Assembly: GCA_030770425.1 (NCBI GenBank)
Contig: JASJFT010000301.1
Coordinates: forward strand, 1-45,445
Direction of reading: 5' to 3'
From: Darksidea phi
Taxonomy: Eukaryota > Ascomycota > Dothideomycetes > Pleosporales > Lentitheciaceae
DNA: 45,445 nt
A program made the translations under genes and the position numbers. This document shows, one piece after another, positions 31,269 through 39,584 of the stretch. Position 1 is the stretch's first letter; each line of letters begins with the position of its first letter. Below the pieces are notes generated by a model. That model was not told the origin of the DNA, ran no database searches, and saw only the letters and a program-made list of their open reading frames with translations.

Positions 31269-31859
31269 ATGCGTTCTCCCACCTTTTCCACCATTCTCCC
31301 TCTCCTCTCCCTCGCAGCAGCAGACTTAATCCCCGCCGTCCAACGCGACGCAGCCGCACCCCACATCGATAAACGTCAAAGCCCCAACCCCTTCCTCGGA
31401 AAACGTGCCGCCTGCAATGCATACTACCCCGAGATCTGCTACATCGACAACGGTCCTGCACTCTGCGTGGCTGTCGACGAAACATGTTGCGCGAACCCCA
31501 CGACTGACGGAGGAGCAATCATCTGGGCATGCCCGCCCACATATCCGTACTGCTGCAATCAGGACGGCTATCCAAGGTGCGGAACCGATGCCAGCTGCGA
31601 GAGTGGCCAATTTGAGGCTGCTCAGAGCCATGCTGCGTATACAGAGACGACGGGACCAAAGCCGACGGCGAAGAGCCCAAGTGTGGCGCCGAGTGTTGCA
31701 GCGACTGTCACCGCTACAGCGACAGGGAATGGGCCAACGACGGTTGTGACTGCTAGCCCGGTGGCCTCTAAACCGAATGCGGCCGGAAGTCGTGGTGGGG
31801 GAAGTATGGATGGTGGCATGCTTGCTGCTCTTGTCTTGGTAGGGTTGGCTGTGCTGTGA
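31269..31859 (+). CDS. Secreted Cys-rich protein, probably GPI-anchored
   Basis: Single exon, 196 aa. The N-terminus MRSPTFSTILPLLSLAAADL is a signal peptide with likely cleavage near residue 18-20. Dibasic sites follow (DKRQ, GKRA), suggesting Kex2 processing. The mature head (about 47-110) has ten cysteines in the order C, C, C, CC, C, CC, C, C (ACNAYYPEICYIDNG, DETCCANPTTDG, YPYCCNQDGYPRC). A Thr/Ser/Ala/Pro-rich stalk follows (TATATGNGPTTVVTASPVAS), then AGSRGGGS and a hydrophobic tail GGMLAALVLVGLAVL with no charged residue after it, as for GPI attachment. It should sit on the plasma membrane or cell wall. The closest comparison is small fungal surface or effector-like proteins; no specific function can be given. 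Confidence 0.8.
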   Translation: MRSPTFSTILPLLSLAAADLIPAVQRDAAAPHIDKRQSPNPFLGKRAACNAYYPEICYIDNGPALCVAVDETCCANPTTDGGAIIWACPPTYPYCCNQDGYPRCGTDASCESGQFEAAQSHAAYTETTGPKPTAKSPSVAPSVAATVTATATGNGPTTVVTASPVASKPNAAGSRGGGSMDGGMLAALVLVGLAVL

Positions 31860-32289
31860 GGGGATGAGCAGGGTGGCTTGTACCGAGCTATGGTACTTTA
31901 TACGTGAGACCTCCTGCCTGTTTGCAACAGGAGGGACCAAAACGGGGGACCTTCAGATGTTTTTTTTTTGGCCCCCTGTTTAATTTTGTGCTTCGCTAGG
32001 GCCTATTTCTGTCCATCGCTAAACAGTAGCCATAAAAGCGCAATGGTTGGCGCGGGCCAGGAGGCACGCTGGGAAAACATCAGCACTACTCTCGGCTCAA
32101 TAGATTTGCCGAAGTCAGTGACTGAGCAAATCCGCAGTCAGAATTCGGCTTTTTTTGAAACTACAAGACTTGTCATGCAAGTACATCTGCTATTACCCGC
32201 AAACGCCCCTAGCACGTTAGCTTGACACCTACAAAGAGCGCGGAAGCGCACAAGCAGGCGACGAATACATCGCAAATCAACCAGACAGC

Positions 32290-32670
32290 CTTCTCTCTCG
32301 TCCTATTAAAGAAATACTAAATTTTTAAGTACCATTTAAAACCTTATTAGCGAACTTTTCTATAAGCTCTAGGTCGTCGATATCATTCATCTTTATAAAA
32401 GTATATAGTAGGAAACCGGTCTTTTGCTTCGCGAACTATTACTACTCCTTTCCAAACCGCTAGAGAGTAAAAATACTAGTAGGTAGTATATTAAGAAGAA
32501 TCGTAAATCATACGGCGTTGAAAACCTTAGTATACGTCGAGGAAAGAAAGACGCCGTCTATATAAGTAATAATTGATTATAGTAAGACTATAAAGTTCGT
32601 ATTAGGGGTGATAAGGTTCTATTCTAATAGCTTGTGTATTAATTACCACTCAAATTTATATATATAAACA
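32290..32670. repeat. AT-rich RIP-like island
   Basis: Dense in TA, CTA and TAG words, with no open frame of note, abruptly bounded by normal sequence. I read it as the remains of a transposon. Confidence 0.5.
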
Positions 32671-32779
32671 TCTACTTCATGGAGAGTTCCTTTACAGGTC
32701 ACGCATCGTAAAGGAAATATTACGGTAACTATCCGGTATCTTTCGCAAATCCGATCGTAGCTCTGACCACCAAGTTACC

Positions 32780-32823
32780 GCAACCCTGTGCCCGGGGGCG
32801 GTCAGCCGTCCTCTCTACTAGCG
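32780..32823 (-). repeat. Dispersed about 40-bp repeat, copy 3
   Basis: The minus strand reads CTAGTAGAGAGGACGGCTGACC, then CGCCCCCGGGCACAGGGTTGCG. It matches the family core with several substitutions. Confidence 0.55.
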
Positions 32824-33243
32824 AATTGGGGTGCTAGAATCTTAAGTTTGCCTAGCGTTTGGCCACGTCAACCATGCGCCACTATTTATGGAGTGGGCTG
32901 TGCAAAACTTCAGAAAACTCTATATTTCAAAGAATCCGGCATTTTTCCTTTGGAGATATTTAGTATGTTCTACGTTTTTGCTCTGCTAAACTTTTACCCT
33001 AAATATATAACCGACCGCCAGGCAATCTATTTCCGTGGTCACTTTGAGGGATTTGTCACCCTCAACTGCGTTTCTAGAAAAAAGAAAAACAAAAAATGGT
33101 AGGCAACAGCATATTCGAGAATGTATAGGCTACCTTCGCTTTGTCTCAACTATGTATTCTGATGAGGTTACCCCATTCACACCAAGCTTTTTCTTCAAGC
33201 ACTGACAGGTGCAATCAAGGTTCAACCGGTAAATGGATCTCAG

Positions 33244-35136
33244 ATGTCCGACGCGGAACAAGGTCACAAATATCAGCCACTGGATCTTTCAACGGACGAG
33301 ATCCGGTTACTTACACTTCATCCTGAAAGAAACGGTGACGAAATCAGTTGCACATTGAGTCATCACAACCTTACGGACAACACAGAGTATGAGGCGCTCT
33401 CATACACATGGGGAGATAATGCGAACCGACGCACTATTATCTTGGATGGCATTCCTTTCCAAGTCACAGCGAACCTTGAAACCGCCCTGCGCCATCTTCG
33501 GTACCCGCCACCGTTGAGTTTACAGCCACATATAGAGAGTAGGCTACATACCGATGATCAACGCAAAGACAGAGTACTATGGATTGATGCACTCTGCATC
33601 AATCAAAGTGACAATGCAGAGACTAGTCAGCAAGTAGCAATTATGGCTGAAATCTATTCGCATGCTAGCCGGGTGCTGGTATGGCTGGGCGAAGAAACAG
33701 AAGAAGTGAGGGACGCATTTGCGACAATGAAAAGAGCGCTATCTTACTTTCCACCCGCAAGCGAGGACTCACAAGTGGAAGGAAATCCGGACCAGCGGCT
33801 TGTGCATACCCTAACGACTTCCCACAGTGAACTTGACAGACTGTATTCGTTTAATTGGATTCCGCTCGGGAAGCTGCTTTCTCGGGCCTGGTTCCAACGC
33901 AAATGGGTCATCCAGGAGGTAGCTCACGCACGCGAAGCGTTGCTTGTATGCGGACATCAGACCCTCCCGTGGGACTCCATCGTCGATTTCACTCGCCGCT
34001 TGTATTCCTTCGGCATGAACCACGTGGTTTCTATAAAACTTGGAGAAGTCAACGACGAGGCGCCAATAGCATATCGGCACGTTATCGTAATGACGGCTTT
34101 CCGGGGCATTCAGGAACCAGAAGGTTCTCCTACCTTTACCCTGCTCGATCTAGTGTGTTTGACCCGACAATTCAAGTGTACCGATCCGAGAGATCACATA
34201 TTCGCAATACAGAGTCTCTCCTGGGGACAGGAAAGTCGGGAGCATAGCTTCCCTATTGATTACAGTCAAAGTGTGGAAGAGACGTACCGTAGGTTTGCAG
34301 CCTGGAGCATTGTTGGGAAGAGCGGTCTACGGTTATTGTCGGTGCCCACCAATCCCTATCAGCAGTCAGAATTGAGTTTGCCGTCGTGGGTACCAGACTT
34401 AACTCGGCTTGATCAAGCAACCCCTTTAGGCTCGCATGCGGTCTCTCCATACAATGCAACCGCGGATACATCCCCGATCGTGCGGCTCTCTCACAATAAT
34501 AGTATTCTACATATAAGTGGAAAGGCTATCGATCGAGTACATACTCTAGGGAGCACGCTCGAAGACACAAAGCTGCCTCTCGGAACCACCTTGCCAAAGA
34601 GCGCAGATCCGAACGTAGTTGCCCAAATCCGCCGACAACAGCTGTGGTTCCTCGAATGCCAAAATATCGCTCTGGGTGACGATGTGACCATGTCTCCTCA
34701 AAGGTTCGAAGAATTCTGGCGGACAATGTTATACGATGTGAAAGGTTTACAAAACATGCACGAGCGCGCAACGGCAGAGTATGCTAGCTACTTTCTACAG
34801 TATTCCGAGGTCCTGCATGCTGAACCTAGAGAGAGGAACTCGAATTGGCACAAGGACCGTTTTCAGGGCGCCATCGCGGTCCAGCGATCGCTGCTTGCCC
34901 ATTCCGGTCATCGCTGTTTCTGTGCTACGAGCGGCGGGCGTCTCGGCCAAGTTCCCCGCGGCGCAGCCGTCGGAGACTTGATATGCGTTTTCTATGGCGG
35001 TAGTGTCCCCTATGTTATACGCCCTGGCGACGATGGATTCTTCACGTTCGTCGGGGAATGCTACGTCCACGGACTCATGGACGGAGAAGCAATGGAGGTG
35101 GAAGGAATTCGGGAGCAGGAGTTTGTTTTGCGTTAG
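33244..35136 (+). CDS. HET-domain protein (heterokaryon incompatibility type) 2
   Basis: Single exon, 630 aa, ATG 33244 (MSDAEQGHKYQPLDLSTDEI). The classical HET layout is complete: IRLLTLHPERNGDEI, YEALSYTWGD (from residue 49), ALRHLRYP, LWIDALCINQSDN (from residue 112), QQVAIMAEIYSHASRVLVWL, and then SRAWFQRKWVIQEVAHA. After the domain come FKCTDPRDHIFAIQSLSWG, YSQSVEETYRRFAAW, LSLPSWVPDL and the C-terminal RCFCATSGGRLGQVPRGAAV/GDLICVFYGGSVPYVIRP, the usual end of this 600-700 aa class. By family knowledge it controls incompatibility-type cell death. No lesions were seen and codon use looks normal, so it has escaped the RIP affecting its neighbours. It has no detectable partner gene beside it. 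Confidence 0.93.
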   Translation: MSDAEQGHKYQPLDLSTDEIRLLTLHPERNGDEISCTLSHHNLTDNTEYEALSYTWGDNANRRTIILDGIPFQVTANLETALRHLRYPPPLSLQPHIESRLHTDDQRKDRVLWIDALCINQSDNAETSQQVAIMAEIYSHASRVLVWLGEETEEVRDAFATMKRALSYFPPASEDSQVEGNPDQRLVHTLTTSHSELDRLYSFNWIPLGKLLSRAWFQRKWVIQEVAHAREALLVCGHQTLPWDSIVDFTRRLYSFGMNHVVSIKLGEVNDEAPIAYRHVIVMTAFRGIQEPEGSPTFTLLDLVCLTRQFKCTDPRDHIFAIQSLSWGQESREHSFPIDYSQSVEETYRRFAAWSIVGKSGLRLLSVPTNPYQQSELSLPSWVPDLTRLDQATPLGSHAVSPYNATADTSPIVRLSHNNSILHISGKAIDRVHTLGSTLEDTKLPLGTTLPKSADPNVVAQIRRQQLWFLECQNIALGDDVTMSPQRFEEFWRTMLYDVKGLQNMHERATAEYASYFLQYSEVLHAEPRERNSNWHKDRFQGAIAVQRSLLAHSGHRCFCATSGGRLGQVPRGAAVGDLICVFYGGSVPYVIRPGDDGFFTFVGECYVHGLMDGEAMEVEGIREQEFVLR

Positions 35137-35523
35137 CCGCTTTTTATCCTGCTCATAAAATAGCCACTTAACTTCTCGGAAGATATCTGATGCCCTTAAC
35201 CTTCTTCCGGAGGCGTACATACCTTCCTTGGCATTCTGGGCAGCTTCGTCTACCTGTATGGCGATTTGACTATGGGGTGAGTCTGAGTAGTTTTGCCACA
35301 TACTCGGCAGTGCACTTCGTTCTCGCACAAGAGGTGTTCAGCCGCAACCTAATTAGCGGTGTTTACTGCTAGTGGTTAAAGCATAAAATACTTCAAGCGC
35401 CACTGCTGCAGGGAGGACGGCCGACGCGCTCCGGCCACAGGGTTGTTGAACTGCACGGGATCAAATGAGCTAGGGAGAGAACTGTGAGCAACCCTCAAAC
35501 CAGCAACCCTCAAGCGAACAAAT
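35137..35523. other. Intergenic with dispersed repeat
   Basis: No gene is recognised. A copy of the 40-bp repeat is at 35407. Open frames on both strands lack domain signals. Confidence 0.5.
35407..35447 (+). repeat. Dispersed about 40-bp repeat, copy 4
   Basis: The least altered copy by eye: CTGCAGGGAGGACGGCCGAC then GCGCTCCGGCCACAGGGTTG. Its many CpG dinucleotides suggest that it is young or has escaped mutation. Confidence 0.65.
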
Positions 35524-37539
35524 ATGATGTTAACTCATGCCATTTCTTGTGGACTTCCAGCCTTTCATTATGACTACCCCGCAATATTCGCCCAAGCGAA
35601 AACATTCCGATGGCATCTTCGACCTGCTACACACGACCCTATCGAAAAACGCCCCCACGTTGCGTGCTGGATAAGCGAGTGCGGTCGACCTACTATTCGT
35701 CGCAAACACCGCCGAGTACTAGCCAATATATCCCACAAGCACTACCCTCAACCTCATCAACACCCTACCATGAGCGGGAATTTTCGGAAACAGCGAAAGG
35801 CTAGCGATGAGGACACTCGAGCGACGCGGAGTCACCCAAAACGCGGCAAGAATAGGGTCTGCGTTGTCGCTTCTGTCGACGAAAGGGAAGTCAACAACTG
35901 AAGATGGAGACCGGGCACCTCTAAGAGAAGACGCATCAGTTGCATCGGAATTTGACACGATATCGGAAGCGCCGTCTTTCCCTCTGCCGGCCACCGTTTC
36001 GCCAATGACGTCGCGGTCTCTTACCCGCACCCGGTCATCATCGCCGAAAAGGTGCACAAGCACAAAGCGTGGAGATCTAGCCTACCTTAGCCCATGCATC
36101 GAACTTAAAGAGATGAGACAGGCTGAAAGTCTTGGGATTACACTCCCCGAGTCTGTAGAGGCGCTCTGGGAGCGCTGCGAGGTATGTTGCCGGTAGTTGT
36201 CGCATCAATGGGATGATTGCTAACATGGCACGCGGTTAGCAAAAAAGCCCGGACACCAAAACCCTCAGCCATCTCAGTCCTAAATAATTTCTTAAGAAGT
36301 TTCCTTACTAGAATAAGTTTAAAACTCGAGGGCTTATAATAGAAGGCTACAGTAACGTCTTATAGAAGTTTATTAATAAGTACGTAAATAGTATACCCTA
36401 GAGACTATAGGATTGTATCGATATAGGGGGTAAGATAACTAGGTCCTAATTACGAGCCTTCTACAACTCTAAGAAAACGTCCTGTATAGAGATATTAATA
36501 TATTTCTATAGCCTTAAGCCCTATTAATTAATATTATACGAAAAACCCACAAAAAACCTATTTATATAGGGTTTTGTATAGGTGAAAGGTTTGGTGAGGG
36601 CTTTGGTGTCCGAGCTTTTTTCCGCGTGCATGGTAGGCCCGACGCAACGCATCTCCCTCTGCAAACCCCCCAATTCGTCTGACCGCAGCAGACACTGAGC
36701 TCGTTAATAGCACATTGATGGATGCGTTTGATATGGCCGAGAAATGGCGCTCTACCAATACCACAGAGTCGCACTGGATTTCGGTCGTCGTGGCCCGATT
36801 CTTCACCTGCTCCGCCGCCTCTACCAGTTTCAGAAGAAGAATGGAATAGGGAACGAGAATATTACCGTATTCGATATGTATGTTCCTCTTACAACATAGC
36901 ATAGATTCGTCTGTGTGGTGCAAACTCCGTTAATGTCCTTTTTGCTACACATCCGTTGAAATATCTCCGCCTGAGCTTTGCCCATACTCCGAACCCGACC
37001 TTTTCAAGGATCTCGACAAGAAGATTGATTACGCTGTCGGCCTGGACATCGGCCGACATGCTCTCCTCACCCTGCAAGCGGCACCAACCGTTACCAAGTC
37101 GATCAACCAGACAGCCTCGTTCACAAACTATTACCCTATGTTCCTTAACGTGGAGGTCAAAAGAAACCACGTGAATAAAGATCCAGCGATACAATTAGCG
37201 GCGTGGATAGCAGCGGCGTTCCGAAAGCGGCAGCTCGAAGGATGGCCTCTTTCTATGCTCGTCTTTGCAGTGGAGATTCAAACTGACGTATGGCTTCTTC
37301 GTGTTGTGGCAGCCGAGGAAGTTCCGGAGAGACCTGATGAGTTCAATATGTTCTTCTTGGGGCCACTGAGGTTAGGAGGTACTTACTCCATAGACGATAC
37401 GAAGAGATTGTTTGATAATCTTTGTGACATTGCACTGTGGGGTCGGACCGAGTATAGATTATGGTTTGAGAAAGAAATTTTATCACTATATAACGAATTA
37501 ATACGGAATACTACTCCTTCCTTTGATATCCATCGGTAG
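35524..37539 (+). pseudogene. PD-(D/E)XK nuclease-like gene, interrupted (copy 2)
   Basis: Pieces of one fungal PD-(D/E)XK-type protein lie in order on the plus strand. The N-terminal low-complexity part (MSGNFRKQRKASDEDTRATR, then in another frame SRSLTRTRSSSPKRCTSTKR) is followed by SLGITLPESVEALWERCE and a likely intron 36182..36239. An AT-rich insertion follows (about 36270-36560), then ELVNSTLMDAFDMAEKWRST and ESHWISVVVARFF. The nuclease core (about 36975-37539) reads EISPPELCPYSEPDLFKDLD, KKIDYAVGLDIG (candidate Asp), FLNVEVKRN (E-x-K), then IQLAAWIAAAFRKRQLEGWP to the stop at 37537. A frame change near 36955 and one near 35870 are needed in addition to the insertion. The C-terminal 190 residues could still be expressed alone. 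The core keeps D..E-x-K, unlike copy 1. Confidence 0.65.
36270..36560. repeat. AT-rich insertion inside the PD-(D/E)XK gene
   Basis: About 290 bp of TA-rich, RIP-like DNA splits the N- and C-terminal parts of the nuclease-like gene. It has sharp composition edges. I found no terminal repeats or target duplication by eye. Confidence 0.55.
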
Positions 37540-37699
37540 CTTTGGCTTGCACGAGCAATCCAAAACAAATCGGCTCGTTAACGCACCGAGTGCAACTTCC
37601 CACAAGGAATTCAGGCTCTAAAACTGGCTAAGACATAGCAACGGCGGCATCGCCGTTACAACGCCACTAACGTCAAAAAGTGGACTTCCACAAGCTTCT

Positions 37700-37736
37700 G
37701 GCCGGATAGGTCGGCAGCCCTCCCTGCTAGTGGTGG
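37700..37736 (-). repeat. Dispersed about 40-bp repeat, copy 5
   Basis: The minus strand reads CACTAGCAGGGAGGGCTGCC, then GACCTATCCGGCC; related to the other copies but more diverged. It borders a TA-rich island, as copy 3 does. Confidence 0.5.
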
Positions 37737-37917
37737 TAATATCAAGTACTATTTCTCTAAACTACTCTTCAATAAATAAGTACGTTCATGAAGCTACGTA
37801 CTAATAACCCTTATAGCTTAGCCTCGTAGCTACTATCTACTCTATTAACTTATCTAGCCTAGTTCTAGTTCCAGATTTACTAATAATCTTCTTATAACCC
37901 TTCTATAAACTGAAGAA

Positions 37918-38019
37918 GGAGGGATGGTCGAGTGGTGTGTGAGCACTCGTCCTGGAAGTCAACATCATCCTGCCAGTGAATTGACTGTGGGTTCGATTCG
38001 ATTCCCGCTCCCTCCACCA
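37918..38019 (+). ncRNA. tRNA-like sequence (possible Ser-type pseudo-tRNA)
   Basis: GGAGGGA (37918-37924) pairs perfectly with TCCCTCC (38009-38015) and is followed by A and an encoded CCA (38016-38019). After the acceptor strand comes TGGTCGAGTGG, as in class II (Ser/Leu) tRNA D-arms. A T-arm GTGGG/CCCGC (37987-37991 with 38004-38008) forms five pairs. The T-loop is TTCGATTCGATT, 12 nt rather than 7, explained by a tandem CGATT duplication. The middle does not fold into a clear anticodon arm, although AGTCAA/TTGACT (37957-37962, 37981-37986) can pair. Eukaryotic nuclear tRNA genes do not encode CCA, so this may derive from a mature tRNA (retro-copy or tRNA-derived SINE) or an organelle. Probably not functional. 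Confidence 0.4.
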
Positions 38020-39584
38020 ATTTTCTCACACAGCCCAGAATGTGGAAGGCGGGGACCACTTCCAGGCGGCAAAAATCGCCCCTCAATTCCGTGTGCCGCT
38101 TGATCACGGAAGCGAGGGCGAAGCGAGCGCGGCGCCCGTTCCTCGGCCTGATCAGCCCGGCTCAAAATCGATTTTCGCCACCCACCTCCGAACCTCTCCC
38201 CCCGGGGATAATAGCCACGTAGCTAGAAGTTCTACCGGCTTGTTTCCAGCTTCAAAAGCCGGAATAATAGAACTTGCCCTAACCCCCCTATTAGAAGAGG
38301 TGGATATTGTGTTATCTCAACTTGGCAGCCTACGGTCAATTTACTGTGTATTCGCCTAGGGTTTTGTACCGAAGAAGTTTTCCCCTAGATATGCAACCAA
38401 AGCTGGATTCGTTCAACCCCCCGACTGTGTTTCGTGCGTTCTGTATATACCCATATATAGTTACCACAATGGAAATCCTTACCAAATAAACTGAAGAGAA
38501 TAGTATGTTTAGCCTAATTAAATATTTAAGTAGTTATATTCCACTAAATATAATTCTTTCGTATACCTAGTACGTAGGTCATCCGTGAGTTGCCCAAGAA
38601 CTTCAAATGAGCGTTAAGCAAGGAGTTGGTTTCGTTAGTCTCAACCAGCCTATATTCCTATCGGCTCCTCTCGTTCGAAGCCCACGTCTGCTGCTGTTTT
38701 CCGAACCGATTCTGATGTCGTACGCTAGCTTTGTGTGCGCAACGATCTGTAAATTAAGGCTCGAGTCATACTTAGGAGCGCACGTGTAGCGTTAATATCG
38801 GCAGAAGAATGGGGTGTTCTAAAAGGATGTATCCGCGCTAAGCATAAGCGGAAGGCAATACGTGACGAGACGAAGCCTTCAAGATGCCGTCTATTCTTCA
38901 TACTACTGAAGATTGGAGGAATTCTGAAGTCACGTGCATTACGACCGTCATATTGTTCCGCTCCGTCCTGAGCAGCCTTCCACATGGTACTTGCCTGGAA
39001 CGAATTTGCGCTTTTCATCTGATTCTGTGATCAGCAGACACTGTTAGTGGGAATGCCCGCTGTGGTGTGCTTACGTGACCTCGGCTAGCGCACACTGTAT
39101 ACACATAACCCCAATACACTTCAAGCCCTCCTTGCGACAGACACTAACTAAAAGGTGTTTCAGATTCAATCGTATGCGGGTTCAACATGAAGCGAAGTGT
39201 ATCAGCTTAGAGCACGCATGATTGTTACATCTGTTGACTGATGTGGCAAACATTCGGCGATGGGCTGGGTTCGACATAGCTGCGCTAGCCGCATAAGAAA
39301 TTACGTCGCATGGTGGCTTGTATTCCCCCGCTCAACTTGAATCAGCACGCATCCGCCTTAAGATCTTCCATCCTCCACATATCCTCCTAGGAGCCTTCGC
39401 TCGCTTCTTCCTCGCTAATTGTCCGCTACTTTCCTCGGCTCCGGCGATTTAGCCACCCGTCCTATTCAATTTGCGCGCGAGGCTGAACCTGCCGTCGCGT
39501 CGTTGTATCTCGTATAGAAAACTGCATTTTTCGTTCGTCCGTTGAGTGGCGAATCCTATGCCACACCCATAAGCCGCCCACAGT

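Larger units (their letters stand above)
31860..33243. other. Intergenic with an AT-rich RIP-like core
   Basis: A T run near 31960 follows the secreted-protein gene. A 60-aa open frame at 32043-32225 is possible but unsupported. From about 32290 to 32670 the sequence is TA-rich as in other RIP islands. A copy of the dispersed 40-bp repeat lies at 32780 at the edge of this island, which suggests that it marks a transposon end. Confidence 0.5.
37540..39584. other. Intergenic, repeat-bearing
   Basis: Contains a copy of the dispersed repeat (37700), TA-rich islands at 37740-37910 and 38490-38570, the tRNA-like sequence (37918) and a GC-rich stretch at 38090-38160. On the minus strand 38830-38960 reads DFRIPPIFSSM..HLEG..AFRL, faintly like the start of class II aldolase/adducin proteins, too short to call. 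The last 500 bp should include the promoter of the kinase gene. Confidence 0.45.

Noticed and set aside
35807..36196. Separate gene encoding a 129-aa Ser/Arg-rich protein
   Set aside because: It fits better as the N-terminal part of the interrupted PD-(D/E)XK gene that continues downstream.
38725..39018. Class II aldolase/adducin-like remnant on the minus strand
   Set aside because: Only about 35 residues (DFRIPPIFSSM, HLEG, AFRL) look similar; too short to call without a database search.
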